Source: an uncultured Bacillota bacterium (GTDB taxonomy: Bacteria; Bacillota; Clostridia; Christensenellales; Pumilibacteraceae). From it: a DNA stretch of 45,444 bases. Positions 1-9,512 of the stretch are shown here, in pieces. Below the pieces are notes generated by a model. It saw nothing but the letters and a program-made list of their open reading frames with translations, did not search any database and was not told where the DNA came from. The position numbers and the translations under genes are program-made. Each line of letters begins with the position of its first letter. The first letter of the stretch is position 1. The stretch spans positions 1 to 45,444 of the forward strand of contig CASFJH010000085.1 in the NCBI GenBank assembly GCA_949294845.1. Direction: 5' to 3'.

Positions 1-442
1 GCGGAGAGAGCAACATTCTGGCGAAAGCCACGCTCGCGGTAAATACGGCGATTAATCCTATCACTACCGTCACCACTATTCTGACCGCCTTGACGGGAAT
101 GAACAGCCGCATTATGGCGTCGGAAAAGAACGCTATCATCAATCCGACCGCAAGCCCCAGAAGCACGCCCACAAGCTCAATCGGCCTGTGCCCCGAAACG
201 AATCTGAGTATGGCTGCGCCTATATACGACAGCACGTTTAATATCGGTCTTGCCGACAGCGCGAGCAGCGCGCCCAGAAAAAGCGCGACGACCGAATCGA
301 ACGTTATCTTCAGTCCGTCCGGAACGAGCGACGGATAAACCAGGAACAGCTGCCACATCGACAGCCAGCCGACTGTCGCGCCGAGCATGAAAAGTATCAC
401 TCTGGCGGCGACGAGTATTCTGAAATCATAAGATTTTTTCAT
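1..442 (-). CDS. Partial membrane protein, possibly PIN/TRAM (YacL-like) N-terminal half
   Basis: Reading leftward from an ATG at 442, this frame stays open to the window edge (about 147 codons seen). The visible part has a charged N-terminus (MKKSYDFR) and about four hydrophobic segments, at roughly residues 10-30, 42-62, 82-105 and 118-140. That topology, with the PIELVGVLLGLAVGLMIA segment, resembles the membrane half of YacL-type PIN/TRAM proteins, whose nuclease-like PIN and TRAM domains would lie beyond the edge. The PIN domain is not visible, so the call is tentative; another small multi-pass protein is possible. Its ATG overlaps the recD2 stop (ATGA), implying translational coupling as the last seen member of a metK-recD2 operon. 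Confidence 0.5.
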   Translation of the reverse strand, partial: MKKSYDFRILVAARVILFMLGATVGWLSMWQLFLVYPSLVPDGLKITFDSVVALFLGALLALSARPILNVLSYIGAAILRFVSGHRPIELVGVLLGLAVGLMIAFFSDAIMRLFIPVKAVRIVVTVVIGLIAVFTASVAFARMLLSP

Positions 443-2634
443 GTCCCCTCCCGTGCGTTGTAAAGCGCCTTTACGTCGGCGGCGTTTTTAAGCAGAAATT
501 CTTTCAGACAGCTGTAACGTTTGGCGATATAATTGTTTTCCACCATGCGCCGGATATACGAGCGGCCGCCTACAAGCACAACCATACGTTTAGCGCGCGT
601 AACGGCCGTATACAGCAGATTGCGCGTCATTATCATGGGATTGGCGGCGGTAACGGGCATTATAACCGCGTCGAATTCCGAGCCCTGCGACTTGTGAACG
701 GTTATCGCGTAAGCGAGAACGATCTGCTGTCTGTTTTCGCCGTTGTAGACCGCCCGCCTTCCGTCCTCGAACAGCACTTCGATCTCGCCCTCGTCCTTGC
801 GTATCAATACCACGCGCCCTATATCGCCGTTGAAAACGCCTTTACCGCGCTCGGTGGCGTAACCGTTATTGCGGACCCATTCCAGATTGTAATTATTAAC
901 GATATGCATTACCTTGTCGCCCATGCGGAAAGTTTCCTCGTCGGTAATCTCCGCCTGTCCCGACGGAGGATTGAGCGCGGTCTGCAGGCGCTTGTTGAGC
1001 GATATCGTGCCGGCTTCGCCGTTTTTCATGGGGCAAAGCACCTGTACTCTGAACGCGTCCAGACCCAGATAACCCGGTATGCGCGTTGCGGCCATGCTCT
1101 GCGCGATCGCCGCCGCTTCCGCCGGCGTGTCGGCATGCGAAAAAAAGAAGTCCGAATCCTTGCGGTCGAGCTCTGGCATAAGTCCGCTGTTTATGCGATG
1201 GGCGTTCTCTATGATCAGGCTGCGCTGAGCCTGACGGTATATCACGTCCAGCGTGACAGTCGGAACAAGCCCCGACGCGATTATGTCCGCAAGCACGTTG
1301 CCCGCTCCCACGCTGGGAAGCTGATCGCGGTCGCCCACTATCACCAGCCGCGTTCCTTCTCTGAGCGCCTCGAGCAGCGAATGGAACAGATAAATGTCCA
1401 CCATGGAGAACTCGTCCACCACCAGCACGTCGGCATTGAGTTTTTCGCCGTCGGCGGACAGCAGAGCTCGGTGAATCGTCGACGCGTCCGCTCCCGTCGA
1501 TTCGGAAAGGCGTTTCGCCGCGCGGCCGGTGGGCGCGGCAAGCATGACCTTCCTGCCGTGAGCCGTATACGCGCCCACTACGCATTTAATAATGGTGGTT
1601 TTGCCCGTGCCTGGACCGCCGGTGATCACGCATACTCCGCAGGACAGCGCCGTATTTACGCCCAGCCGCTGCGCTTCCGCCAGCCGTATGCCGCTTATTC
1701 GTTCGAATTCGGATATATCGGTATCGTAATTTTCTTCGATAAGGTTGGCGCCCGATATGCACCTGAGCAGCAGATCGGCGCACGCGCTTTCCGCTCTGAA
1801 CGCCTCTGCAGTCATAAGCCCGTCCCCTTCCGCCGTATGCACTCTGCGCAGTCTGCGCGAAAGTATAAGCTGTTCGGCCGCGTCGCTCAGTTTCCCGTCG
1901 TTATCCACGCCCAAGAGCCGCGACGTCTGCGCGTAAGCCTCGTCCTCCGGAAGATAGGTATTGCCCGAATCGCCCGCCGTGCGCAAGCTGTAAACCAGTC
2001 CGGCCTTAATCCGTTCGGGCGAGTCTGCGCCTATGCCCACCGAACGCGCGATACGGTCGGCCGTAATAAATCCTACGCCGTCTATGTCCACGATGAGCCC
2101 GTAAGGATTGGTTCTGACAAGCGCTACCGTATCGTCGCCGTAGGCCTTGTAAATCTTCATGGCGAGATTGAGCGAGATACCGTTATTCTGCAAAAACATC
2201 ATCGCGTCGCGCGCGCTCTTCATTTCGCGCATCGCCGCGCCTATCTCCGCAGCCTTGCGCCGCGATATGCCGCGCACGCGCTCGAGAAGATGCGGATAAT
2301 TTTCCATGACGTCAAGCGTGTCCTTGCCGAACGTTTCGACTATGGCGTAAGCCAGTTTGGGGCCTATCCCCTTTATGATCCCCGATCCCAGATAACGTAT
2401 AACGCCGTCCGCCGTCGTGGGAGCGGACGTGGCCGCGCTGCGTATTTTGAACTGTCTGCCGAATCGGGGGTGTACGGTAAAATCGCCGGTAAGCCGGAGA
2501 CTTTCTCCTTCGCTTACCGGCGGTAAGGTTCCGACGCATACTACCGGTTCGCCCTCGTAATCCAGTACGATTATCGTGAAACCGTTTTCCTCGTTGCGGA
2601 AACGTATCTCGTCTATGTCGCCCGATATGTTCAA
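439..2634 (-). CDS. recD2: RecD2-type ATP-dependent DNA helicase
   Basis: 731 aa, the usual length of RecD2, the 5'-3' SF1B helicase found in bacteria without a partner RecBC. It acts in DNA repair and replication-fork maintenance in the cytoplasm. Seen in the sequence: an N-terminal OB-like region, helix-hairpin-helix-type motifs around residues 85-200 ([33 protein letters not shown]), Walker [10 protein letters not shown] near residue 340, Walker B VDEFSMVD near 407, a UvrD-like C-terminal motif [13 protein letters not shown] and the [10 protein letters not shown] helicase motif VI. The ATG overlaps the upstream metK stop by four bases and its own stop overlaps the next gene, so the three genes are probably one transcript. 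Confidence 0.93.
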   Translation of the reverse strand: MNISGDIDEIRFRNEENGFTIIVLDYEGEPVVCVGTLPPVSEGESLRLTGDFTVHPRFGRQFKIRSAATSAPTTADGVIRYLGSGIIKGIGPKLAYAIVETFGKDTLDVMENYPHLLERVRGISRRKAAEIGAAMREMKSARDAMMFLQNNGISLNLAMKIYKAYGDDTVALVRTNPYGLIVDIDGVGFITADRIARSVGIGADSPERIKAGLVYSLRTAGDSGNTYLPEDEAYAQTSRLLGVDNDGKLSDAAEQLILSRRLRRVHTAEGDGLMTAEAFRAESACADLLLRCISGANLIEENYDTDISEFERISGIRLAEAQRLGVNTALSCGVCVITGGPGTGKTTIIKCVVGAYTAHGRKVMLAAPTGRAAKRLSESTGADASTIHRALLSADGEKLNADVLVVDEFSMVDIYLFHSLLEALREGTRLVIVGDRDQLPSVGAGNVLADIIASGLVPTVTLDVIYRQAQRSLIIENAHRINSGLMPELDRKDSDFFFSHADTPAEAAAIAQSMAATRIPGYLGLDAFRVQVLCPMKNGEAGTISLNKRLQTALNPPSGQAEITDEETFRMGDKVMHIVNNYNLEWVRNNGYATERGKGVFNGDIGRVVLIRKDEGEIEVLFEDGRRAVYNGENRQQIVLAYAITVHKSQGSEFDAVIMPVTAANPMIMTRNLLYTAVTRAKRMVVLVGGRSYIRRMVENNYIAKRYSCLKEFLLKNAADVKALYNAREGT

Positions 2635-3824
2635 CCTTTGGCTCCGCTCACGACCGCTTTGATCGCCGCAGCTTTATCGGTGCGCTCCCAAGGCAGCCCC
2701 TCTTTGCCGAAGTGTCCGTAGTTTGTCGTCATGCGGTAAATCGGTTTTTTAAGCCCAAGCTCGTTTATGATCGAATAAGGCCGGAAATCGAAAAACCTGT
2801 TTATCAGCCGCAATATCTCTGCGTCGGGAACTTTTCCCGTGCCGAACGTCTCGACCGCCATGGAAACCGGCCGCGCCTTGCCTATCGCATACGCGACCTG
2901 AAGCTGTATGCGTTTGGCAACGCCGGCGGCAACGAGATTCTTGCACGCGTAACGCGCGTAATAGCTTGCGCTGCGGTCGACTTTGGTGGGATCCTTGCCG
3001 GAAAACGCGCCGCCGCCGTGCGGACACATTCCGCCGTAGGTATCGACGATTATCTTTCTGCCGGTAACTCCGGTATCGCCGGCCGGGCCGCCTACCACGA
3101 ACCTGCCCGTGGGGTTGATGTATATCTTTGTGTTTTCGGTCATGAATCTCGCCGGCACCGCAACGTCGATGACGCGCGTCCTCACCGCCGCTTCCAGCTC
3201 CTTTGCCGAAACGTCGGGATCGTGCTGCGCGGATACCACCACCGTATCGACGTACATGGGTACCCCGTCGCGGTATGCGACCGTCACCTGCGCTTTGCCG
3301 TCCGGCCGAAGAAAAGGAATCTCTCCGCTTTTGCGCGCCGTAGTAAGCCGCAAGGTAAGTGCGTGCGCGAGAGTTATCGCAAGCGGCATCATTGACGGAG
3401 TCTCGTCCGTCGCGTATCCGAACATCATTCCCTGATCGCCCGCGCCTATCCGGTCGGCAGGATCGGTCTCGCCCGAGCGCGCCTCCAGTGCGTCCGAAAC
3501 GCCCATCGAAATGTCGGGGGACTGCTCGTCTATAGATGTGAGCACCGCGCACGTCTTTCCGTCAAAGCCGTATGCGGGATCGGTATAGCCGATCTCTCGC
3601 ACCGTCTCCCTCACTATGCGGGGAATGTCTATATATCCCGAAGTCGTAAACTCGCCCATTACCATCACCATGCCGGTGGTGGCGCACACTTCGCACGCTA
3701 TGCGCGCGCCCGGGTCGCGGCTGAGCGCGGCGTCTAGTATGCTGTCCGCTATGAGATCGCATACTTTGTCCGGGTGCCCCTCGGTCACGCTTTCGCTGGA
3801 AAACAATACCAATTCGCTGTTCAT
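2631..3824 (-). CDS. metK: S-adenosylmethionine synthetase
   Basis: 397 aa from the internal ATG at 3824 ([20 protein letters not shown]). A longer reading from 3872 adds a basic stretch atypical of the family, and the 3824 ATG has an AGGGA-like ribosome site. The enzyme makes AdoMet from methionine and ATP in the cytosol as a homotetramer. Family motifs are intact: GHPDK near residue 17, [12 protein letters not shown] near 110 and the glycine-rich loop [17 protein letters not shown] near 260. It heads the metK-recD2 overlap series (its TGA overlaps the recD2 ATG). The 168-bp upstream gap shows no SAM riboswitch fold that I could recognise. Confidence 0.96.
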   Translation of the reverse strand: MNSELVLFSSESVTEGHPDKVCDLIADSILDAALSRDPGARIACEVCATTGMVMVMGEFTTSGYIDIPRIVRETVREIGYTDPAYGFDGKTCAVLTSIDEQSPDISMGVSDALEARSGETDPADRIGAGDQGMMFGYATDETPSMMPLAITLAHALTLRLTTARKSGEIPFLRPDGKAQVTVAYRDGVPMYVDTVVVSAQHDPDVSAKELEAAVRTRVIDVAVPARFMTENTKIYINPTGRFVVGGPAGDTGVTGRKIIVDTYGGMCPHGGGAFSGKDPTKVDRSASYYARYACKNLVAAGVAKRIQLQVAYAIGKARPVSMAVETFGTGKVPDAEILRLINRFFDFRPYSIINELGLKKPIYRMTTNYGHFGKEGLPWERTDKAAAIKAVVSGAKG

Positions 3825-3992
3825 CTTAAGTCCCTGTCTCTTTTTATTTTTTGTCCGGCCGCCCCGCGCCAAACGCCGCCGTCCGACCGGTTATACGTTC
3901 GCCGGCGCCGATACCGCCGGTTTTATCAGAATTACGCCGCAGCAGTTTTGCCCGCGCTATAACGCAGCGGAAAATTGTCGCTGCGGTCAGCG

Positions 3993-4637
3993 TCAGATTT
4001 TCTGAAATCTTCCGTTCTTTTTGTAAACGTAAAGTCCGGCGCCAGTCTTTTTGCACAGCTCGCGCGCGATGCGCACGGCCTCCTCTTTTGTCTGGACGCG
4101 GCGAACCACGCGCTGAGAGCCTTTTTTGGTAATTATCCACGACAGCTTGGCGCGATCGAACTTGACAACGTACTTGACCGATTCGGGCTTAACCTCGGGT
4201 GCGGCGTCGGCGGCAACCGTATCTGTATCGTCGTCGGCGGATATATCGAACTCCTCGATGTCGTCGTCATCGTCGGCCGACATAGCCGATGAAGTTACCG
4301 GCTCGTATTCCGACGCGCCTTGCCGCTCAAGCTCCGGCACGACGGTCGCGGCAGATTGCGCGCCGTCCGTCCGAGAGTATGCCGCGCTGCGCGCCTCCTC
4401 GTTTTCCCGCGCTTCCGCCGCAGCGATATAAACGGCGTTGTCGGCGCTGAGCCTTTTGACCTGTTTCTTGAGTCTGCGGCATTTGACGCCCAGCGATATC
4501 CAGGTGATTATCCACAGCAGAAAAACCGCGGCGGCGCCTATTGCGATATAAAATCCGTATTGCGAGCAGAAGTCTTTAACTTGCGTAAGAACAGCGTTAA
4601 AGTCAAAAGCCGAAACAAATATGCAAAGGTAATTCAC
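3993..4637 (-). CDS. Membrane-anchored DUF2188-type protein
   Basis: 214 aa. The start is a GTG at 4637 with a strong GAGGAGG site seven bases upstream. One transmembrane helix (about residues 30-48, YIAIGAAAVFLLWIITWISL) is followed by a basic/coiled stretch, a long acidic low-complexity linker (DDDDD near 120) and a compact C-terminal domain (about 152-214). In that domain YVVKF, WIITKKGSQRVVRRVQTKEEAVRIA and the final KKNGRFQKI resemble DUF2188. The role of the domain is unknown. The gene has its own promoter and is followed by a 168-bp gap before metK, so it may be separately transcribed. Confidence 0.65.
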   Translation of the reverse strand: MNYLCIFVSAFDFNAVLTQVKDFCSQYGFYIAIGAAAVFLLWIITWISLGVKCRRLKKQVKRLSADNAVYIAAAEARENEEARSAAYSRTDGAQSAATVVPELERQGASEYEPVTSSAMSADDDDDIEEFDISADDDTDTVAADAAPEVKPESVKYVVKFDRAKLSWIITKKGSQRVVRRVQTKEEAVRIARELCKKTGAGLYVYKKNGRFQKI

Positions 4638-4669
4638 AATAAACCTCCTCGTCTTTTATAGTTTATTAA

Positions 4670-4698
4670 ATTGTACCATAAAACTTACGTCAAGTCAA
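4670..4698 (-). promoter_or_regulatory. Sigma-A type promoter for the DUF2188 gene
   Basis: On the minus strand, TTGACT (4693-4698), a 17-bp spacer and TACAAT (4670-4675). The predicted start near 4663 leaves a short leader of about 26 nt holding the GAGGAGG ribosome site. This is a useful contrast with the leaderless promoters elsewhere in the window. Confidence 0.75.
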
Positions 4699-4791
4699 TC
4701 GTTATTATCACCGAGCCGTAATACTCAGCCGGTTTACGCTCGTTTCGTAAGCCGCCGTCATAACCTGTCCTGTCGCGGCATAAAATACCGT

Positions 4792-5043
4792 ATGGACTGG
4801 AGAATTTTTATCGCGTTCGCGGCAGGTCTGGCAAGCGTGGTCGCGTTCGCGCTCGTAATGAAGCTGAAAACGCGCGGCGTCGTGCGCGTAGCGGTAAATT
4901 CGTGCGCCGGCGGCGCGCTCATCTTCGCTTTGTCATTTTTCGGCACGGCCCTGCTGCCTCTCAACATTCTTTCCGCTCTGGCGACAGGCATACTCGGCCT
5001 CCCGGGACTGGCCGCAGTGTTTCTCATAACGCGCTTTCTCTGA
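4792..5043 (+). CDS. BofA-family (pro-sigma-K processing inhibitor-like) membrane protein
   Basis: 83 aa, almost wholly hydrophobic. It has two to three membrane segments (about residues 4-22, 36-56 and 60-80). The tail (LPLNILSALATGILGLPGLAAVFLITRFL) matches the pattern of BofA-family proteins, which in Bacillus hold the SpoIVFB protease inactive until sigma-K is needed. Family assignment rests on that C-terminal pattern. No spoIVF genes are near, so the biological role here is unproven. There is no Shine-Dalgarno sequence; TAAAAT at 4781-4786 lies five bases before the ATG, so this may be another leaderless gene, but no good -35 was found. Confidence 0.7.
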   Translation: MDWRIFIAFAAGLASVVAFALVMKLKTRGVVRVAVNSCAGGALIFALSFFGTALLPLNILSALATGILGLPGLAAVFLITRFL

Positions 5044-5164
5044 CAGCGCCGATACGGCATCTGTTTTATATTTTTATCGGCTTTATCCGGCAAAACTTTT
5101 AATCGGTACGCGCCGACATTGCGCCGATCGCCGCAAGATAATAAAGCGGCGGCTGGTCAAAGAC

Positions 5165-5193
5165 TTGACAATCGGTTCATAGCTTTGTATAAT
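5165..5193 (+). promoter_or_regulatory. Consensus promoter giving a leaderless start at 5201
   Basis: TTGACA (5165-5170), exactly 17 bp, TATAAT (5188-5193), then seven bases and an ATG at 5201. The predicted +1 falls at 5200-5201, the first base of that codon or one before. ATGs at 5192 and 5195 overlap or abut the -10 box and cannot be on this transcript. Confidence 0.8.
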
Positions 5194-5200
5194 GATGGCT

Positions 5201-5437
5201 ATGAAGTCGCAAACCGTAAAGTTTCTGCTGTGCGTAGCTTTTTATGCGGCGGCTTTCGTATTGCTGGCCGCATATTTTATGCTTATAAAGCCCAATTTCG
5301 AGAATCGGGTCGGCTGGATGACCGGTATATATATCCCTGCCGCGCTGCTTACCGTAGCCGGGACGGCAATGCTGATTACCTTTATCGTTACGGCCTATAA
5401 AGCGCGCCGCGACAAGAATAAACGCGACAGCAAATAA
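5201..5437 (+). CDS. Small two-helix membrane protein, unknown function
   Basis: 78 aa from the ATG at 5201, chosen because the two earlier in-frame ATGs lie within or right after the -10 box. Two hydrophobic segments are visible, about residues 8-28 (FLLCVAFYAAAFVLLAAYFML) and 44-68 (GIYIPAALLTVAGTAMLITFIV), with a strongly basic tail (KARRDKNKRDSK) predicted to be cytoplasmic. I do not recognise a family. It stands just upstream of proS in the same direction, with about 57 bp between them, and could be cotranscribed with it. No ribosome binding site precedes it, in keeping with a leaderless mRNA. Confidence 0.6.
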   Translation: MKSQTVKFLLCVAFYAAAFVLLAAYFMLIKPNFENRVGWMTGIYIPAALLTVAGTAMLITFIVTAYKARRDKNKRDSK

Positions 5438-5494
5438 CCGGCACGCGGCAAACCCTGCTTAAACCGAAATATTATTTAAGGAATATTGATACAA

Positions 5495-6931
5495 ATGGCA
5501 AAGGAAAAAGAATTCGTCCGCGAGATAGCGGACATTAATACCGACTTTCCCCAGTGGTACACGGACGTTGTGCTTAAGACCGAGCTTGTCGATTACGGCC
5601 CGGTAAAAGGCACGATGGTCATACGTCCCTACGGCTACGCGATATGGGAGAACATTCAGAAGGGGCTGGACAAGCGCTTTAAGGAGACGGGGCACGAAAA
5701 CGCGTACTTCCCTTTGCTTATTCCTTACAGCTATCTAACGCGCGAGGCCGAGCACGTCGAAGGGTTCGCGCCTGAAGTGGCGGTCGTCACGCACGCCGGC
5801 GGCGAAGAGCTGAGCGAAAAGCTCGTCATACGCCCCACCTCCGAAACGATTATCGGAGAAATGTACGGCAAATGGATTCAGTCGTACCGCGACCTGCCCG
5901 TCCTCATCAATCAGTGGGCGAACGTTATGCGGTGGGAAAAGACGACGCGCCCCTTCCTAAGGACGAGTGAATTTCTATGGCAGGAAGGCCACACCGTGCA
6001 CGCTACTCCCGAAGAGGCCGAAGAAGAAACCATAAAAATGCTGCACGTCTATGAAGAATTCGTGCGAAACGAGCTGGCTATGCCCGTTCTGATCGGACGC
6101 AAAAGCGAAAAGGAAAAATTTGCCGGCGCGGTCGCCACTTACTCGATGGAAGCCATGATGCTCGACGGCAAAAGTCTTCAGGCAGGCACTTCCCATTACC
6201 TAGGACAGAATTTCGCAAAGCCGTTCAATATCAAATATCTCGACCGCGACGGCACGCATAAATATCCCTACCAGACTTCATGGGGCGTATCGACGCGGCT
6301 TATCGGCGCGCTCATCATGGCGCACGGCGACGAGCGCGGACTTAAACTCCCGCCCCGCGTCGCCCCCGTCCAGTGCGTTATCGTTCCCATCGCCGCCGCA
6401 AAGCCAGGCGTTGCCGAAGCGGCTGAAAACACCCGTGCGGCGCTCGACGCGGCAGGCATACGCGTAAAGCTGGACGACAGAGACAACAGCCCCGGCTGGA
6501 AATTCAACGAATGGGAAATGAAAGGCGTTCCCTGCCGGCTGGAAATAGGCCCCCGCGATCTGGAAAAAGGCGCCGTCACGCTCGTCAGACGCGATACCGG
6601 AGAAAAAATTTCGGCGCCGCTCGACGGCGTCGCCGACAGCGTTTCGAAACTGCTCGACGATATTCACGACTCCATGTACCGTAAAGCCGAAGCCTTCATG
6701 CACGACCATATACGCCGCGTCAGCTCGATGAATGAGCTGGGCGACGCGGTCAACAACAACTGTTTCGCTCTTGCCGACTGGTGCGGCGACCGCGAGTGCG
6801 AGGACAAAATCAAAAACGAGTTCCAGGCTTCATCGCGCAATATGCCCTTCGATCAGTCGGGAACGGGCGACAAGTGCGTATGCTGCGGCAAAAAGGCTAA
6901 ACACAAGATATATTTCGGCAAGGCGTACTGA
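5495..6931 (+). CDS. proS: Prolyl-tRNA synthetase, type 3 (short, archaeal/eukaryotic-like)
   Basis: 478 aa. The ATG at 5495 is chosen over a TTG at 5486 because AAGGAA at 5478-5483 lies 11 bases before the ATG and only two before the TTG. The enzyme charges tRNA-Pro. The class II motifs are visible: motif 1 region GTMVIRPYGYAIWENIQ, motif 2 RWEKTTRPFLRTSEFLWQEGHT near 150, and motif 3 near 270 (SWGVSTRLIGALIMAHGDERG). There is no editing insertion, so it is the short form. The C-terminus carries a cysteine-rich zinc-type region (CGDREC, then CVCCGKK) and ends in Tyr, as is typical of this type. Type 3 enzymes occur in many Clostridia and some other bacteria instead of the long type. Confidence 0.95.
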   Translation: MAKEKEFVREIADINTDFPQWYTDVVLKTELVDYGPVKGTMVIRPYGYAIWENIQKGLDKRFKETGHENAYFPLLIPYSYLTREAEHVEGFAPEVAVVTHAGGEELSEKLVIRPTSETIIGEMYGKWIQSYRDLPVLINQWANVMRWEKTTRPFLRTSEFLWQEGHTVHATPEEAEEETIKMLHVYEEFVRNELAMPVLIGRKSEKEKFAGAVATYSMEAMMLDGKSLQAGTSHYLGQNFAKPFNIKYLDRDGTHKYPYQTSWGVSTRLIGALIMAHGDERGLKLPPRVAPVQCVIVPIAAAKPGVAEAAENTRAALDAAGIRVKLDDRDNSPGWKFNEWEMKGVPCRLEIGPRDLEKGAVTLVRRDTGEKISAPLDGVADSVSKLLDDIHDSMYRKAEAFMHDHIRRVSSMNELGDAVNNNCFALADWCGDRECEDKIKNEFQASSRNMPFDQSGTGDKCVCCGKKAKHKIYFGKAY

Positions 6932-6932
6932 G

Positions 6933-6982
6933 TTTTAATACAGCCCGCGAGTCCGCGTCTTAATGCAGACCGTAAGTTCGCC
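6933..6982. repeat. Degenerate 25-bp direct repeat (2 copies) after proS
   Basis: Copies at 6933-6957 and 6958-6982 match at 18 of 25 positions by eye and start two bases after the proS stop. They belong to the recurring 3'-end repeat pattern in this window. Confidence 0.5.
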
Positions 6983-7182
6983 GTAACCGCCGCAAATCCC
7001 CCGTCGGCTGCAATTTAGCCGCGGTTTTCTTCCTGTCAGGTTTAACGGGACTTTTACGTTTTAATTAAGTAATAAGCACCTCGGCTTATTAGCGCTGATT
7101 TACTTGCGGTAGGCCTGAGTTACGCCCGTTAAGATTGCCGTTTCGTTTAAAATTCGCATATGCGTTTTACGGTTTTCTCAGC
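6983..7182. other. Intergenic stretch with no recognised gene
   Basis: This is the rest of the 320-bp gap between convergent proS and the PHP gene. It holds short GC-rich stem-forming stretches (GCCGTAACCGCCGC, then GGCTGCAATTTAGCCGCGG) but no convincing reading frame, tRNA or other RNA. Confidence 0.4.
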
Positions 7183-7212
7183 AAAAAACCGGCCTTAAAA
7201 AGCCGGTTTTTT
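7183..7212. terminator. Bidirectional intrinsic terminator between proS and PHP gene
   Basis: AAAACCGGC, an 8-9-base loop, then GCCGGTTTTTT. The stem is flanked by A and T tracts on both sides, so it can end both converging transcripts. Confidence 0.85.
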
Positions 7213-7255
7213 ATTTTATACCCAATTGCGGAGCGCACGCAGCGTATAGCGGAGA

Positions 7256-8074
7256 TCAGCGGCGCGCGCTTATTTTAAGCGCGGCGGCAGCGTCGGAATC
7301 GAGCTCGCGCAGATAAATCGGATGTCTGTCGGGCGCGTGGAAATCGCCTCCGACGGTGACGAAAAGCCCGTTTTTTTGCGCGGCGCTTCTGAAAAACGCC
7401 ACTCTTTCTTCCGGAAGATTTTTATACACCGCTTCAAGTCCGTCAAGACCGGCCGCAGCCAGTCTGTCTATAAACGTCAGCTTTTCGGGATCTTTTTTCC
7501 GCAGTCTGGACGGGTGCGCGAGCACCGCCTTACCGCCGGCGGAGTGTATTACTTCTATCGCCTTTTCGGGCTTAAGCACGGTATTCGGCACATAGCAGGG
7601 CGAACCGTAGTTTATCCACTTATCGAAGCACGCGCGGAAGTCGGTTTCGTAGCCGGCCGCTAACATTGCGCGCGCGACGTGGCTTCTGGACAGACTGCTC
7701 CTTACATACTTTTTCACGTCCGAAAATTCCAGTGGCATACCGTTTTCGGCAAGAAGCGCAAGCATATTTTTAATACGCTCCTCGCGCGAAGCTCTTATTC
7801 CGCCGAGAAAAGTCTGCAGCTTTTCGTCAGAGCAATCGACGTTGTACCCCAGAATATGCACGTCGCAGTCCTCGTAGGCGGAAATTTCCACTGCGGAAAT
7901 ATTGATTATTCCCAGTCTGTCACATTCCGCCGTCATTTCGGCTACGCCCGCTGTGGTGTCGTGGTCGGACAGCGCCACCGCCTGCAGTCCTGCGGCCTTA
8001 AGCGTGCGCGCAACTTCCGTCGGCGCGAGCATTCCGTCGGAAAAATAAGAATGGTTGTGCAAATCGGCAATCAT
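7256..8074 (-). CDS. PHP-domain phosphoesterase
   Basis: 272 aa from the ATG at 8074 (MIADLHNHSYFSDG), two bases after the stop of the upstream gene; a longer reading from 8140 would overlap that gene and add a basic, atypical leader. PHP motifs are intact: DLHNHSYFSDG (metal ligands), ALSDHDTTAG near 38, the glutamate in SAVEISAY near 64, LAHPSR near 190 and GGDFHAPDRHP near 245. Such stand-alone PHP proteins hydrolyse phosphoesters; some act on 3',5'-nucleoside bisphosphates or as 5'-3' oligonucleotide phosphatases (the RNase AM/YciV group), which is a plausible but unproven assignment. Very close spacing to the tRNA nucleotidyltransferase indicates cotranscription and suggests an RNA-related role. 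Confidence 0.85.
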   Translation of the reverse strand: MIADLHNHSYFSDGMLAPTEVARTLKAAGLQAVALSDHDTTAGVAEMTAECDRLGIINISAVEISAYEDCDVHILGYNVDCSDEKLQTFLGGIRASREERIKNMLALLAENGMPLEFSDVKKYVRSSLSRSHVARAMLAAGYETDFRACFDKWINYGSPCYVPNTVLKPEKAIEVIHSAGGKAVLAHPSRLRKKDPEKLTFIDRLAAAGLDGLEAVYKNLPEERVAFFRSAAQKNGLFVTVGGDFHAPDRHPIYLRELDSDAAAALKISARR

Positions 8075-8076
8075 TC

Positions 8077-9432
8077 TCAGTCCGCCTTCTTCTTTTCCGC
8101 GGCGCGCGACGCCAGCTTTGCGGCGTGGTCGAGAAGCCATTCGCGGTTATTGAGCTTCGGATCCACCACGCAGGTACGGAACATTTCGTCAAGAGCCGCG
8201 CCTATTTCCTCGCCTTCAAGTCCGAGCGAAACGAGATCGTTGCCGTCTATTTCCAGATCTGACAGAGTGAGCGGAGCACGCTCTTCGATAAGCTTCCACT
8301 TGAAGTTTAAGAATCTCGCTTCGGAATGCTCGCGCTCGACGCCGGTGGCTTTGGCGTCGGCGGCGTTAAGATCGACGAGATCGTCGACTATGTCGAAATT
8401 TTTCACCACGAAAAGCCGCATCTTGGCGTCTCCCGTCCGGCGATCCATATCATACATATGGTTAGCGCACAGCCGCGCCACATAGTCCACCGTCTCGTTG
8501 GGGTACCGCAGACCCTTTGTGCCCAGGCGGAACCGAGCTATATGCTCCGAAGCGCGCTCGTGCCCGTGCATATTGCCGAAGGTTTTAACGCAGTAGGGCT
8601 TGCCCAGATCGTGCATAAGCGCCGCAAGTCTGATCTTGGGCGGAGAATAAAGCACGGTGCGGAATGTGTGCTCCAGCACGTCGAACTTATGATACTCTGG
8701 ATTCTGTTCGACTCCGGCACATTCGGCCACCTCGGGAATAAGATACTGCCACAGTTCCATGCGCTCAAGCAGCTTGAGTCCGCGGTAATGGGCGTTCTGC
8801 ACTCCGTACTTCGTATCTGCGACGAGTATGCGTTCTAATTCGACGCGCTTTCTTTCGGGCGAAATATCCTTCAGATATTCGGCTCTTGCCATTGCGGCCT
8901 TTGCCGTTTCTCCCTCTATCTTGAACCCAAGCTCGCACGCAAGCCGCACGAGTCTCAGTATGCGCAGACCGTCCGACGCAAAAACCTTTTCGGGGTTGTG
9001 CGCGCGAAGTATACCCTTCTCTATGTCCGAAATACCGTTGTACGGATCGTAAATTTCGTCCGTCATCGGATTGTAGTAAATACTGTTGCAGGTAAAATCG
9101 CGTCTGGACGCGTCGAGGCGTATTTCCGTCGTGAAATATACCGCTTCGGGACGGTGCTCGCCGCCGGCGGCGTAATTTTCGGTACGGAACGGCGTATATT
9201 CGTATTCGTCGCGGCCGCATTTTATAAGCGCGGTACCTAAACGGTAGTTGACCATTTTTACGCGGTGAGCCGGCTCTATACCCAGCGCGGTCGCCACTAC
9301 CGGACCGGCAAGATCTATATCCGTCTCGCCCAGACCGGCAAAATGGTTGCGCGTATAACCGCCGACGATCCATACCGGCGTTTTTACGCTTTTACAAAGA
9401 TTAGTCAAACTTGTCGGAACTTTAAGCTTCAT
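8077..9432 (-). CDS. cca: CCA-adding tRNA nucleotidyltransferase with HD domain
   Basis: 451 aa. It belongs to the class II poly(A) polymerase/tRNA nucleotidyltransferase family that adds or repairs the 3' CCA of tRNA. Seen: the N-terminal nucleotidyltransferase motif VGGYTRN...ETDIDLAG (residues about 22-42) with the catalytic DxD pair, RRDFTCNSIYY and DGLRILRLVRLACELGF in the middle (neck motif), and an HD phosphohydrolase-type domain with AALMHDLGKPYC near 270. One oddity is that the usual GGxVRD is GGYTRN here, with Asn in place of Asp. The gene starts at the ATG at 9432, six bases after a -10 box, with no ribosome site: a predicted leaderless mRNA. It heads a two-gene operon with the PHP gene. 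Confidence 0.92.
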   Translation of the reverse strand: MKLKVPTSLTNLCKSVKTPVWIVGGYTRNHFAGLGETDIDLAGPVVATALGIEPAHRVKMVNYRLGTALIKCGRDEYEYTPFRTENYAAGGEHRPEAVYFTTEIRLDASRRDFTCNSIYYNPMTDEIYDPYNGISDIEKGILRAHNPEKVFASDGLRILRLVRLACELGFKIEGETAKAAMARAEYLKDISPERKRVELERILVADTKYGVQNAHYRGLKLLERMELWQYLIPEVAECAGVEQNPEYHKFDVLEHTFRTVLYSPPKIRLAALMHDLGKPYCVKTFGNMHGHERASEHIARFRLGTKGLRYPNETVDYVARLCANHMYDMDRRTGDAKMRLFVVKNFDIVDDLVDLNAADAKATGVEREHSEARFLNFKWKLIEERAPLTLSDLEIDGNDLVSLGLEGEEIGAALDEMFRTCVVDPKLNNREWLLDHAAKLASRAAEKKKAD

Positions 9433-9438
9433 AGTAAA

Positions 9439-9467
9439 ATTATACCAGATTTCAATATAAAAAGCAA
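9439..9467 (-). promoter_or_regulatory. Promoter for leaderless cca transcript
   Basis: Minus strand: TTGCTT (9462-9467), 17 bp, TATAAT (9439-9444), six bases, ATG at 9432. The predicted +1 is the A of the start codon. Confidence 0.75.
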
Positions 9468-9477
9468 TGAAATTTTA

Positions 9478-9506
9478 TTGAATTTTGTTTAAATACGGTG
9501 TATAAT
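9478..9506 (+). promoter_or_regulatory. Promoter for leaderless lipid kinase transcript
   Basis: TTGAAT (9478-9483), 17 bp, TATAAT (9501-9506), six bases, ATG at 9513. It is back to back with the cca promoter, so 80 bp between two start codons holds two complete promoters and no ribosome site. Confidence 0.75.
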
Positions 9507-9512
9507 AGATAT

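Noticed and set aside
694..2526. 610-codon plus-strand open frame
   Set aside because: It is antisense to recD2, whose helicase motifs are all in the minus frame; the plus product is Arg/His-rich and has no domain. GC-rich coding sequence often leaves such shadow frames.
3825..3992. SAM riboswitch upstream of metK
   Set aside because: The conserved SAM-I or SAM-II core could not be found in the 168-bp gap.
5044..5164. Small frames around 4902-5102 and 5119-5400
   Set aside because: They are out of frame with the BofA-like and small membrane genes and lack starts with ribosome sites.
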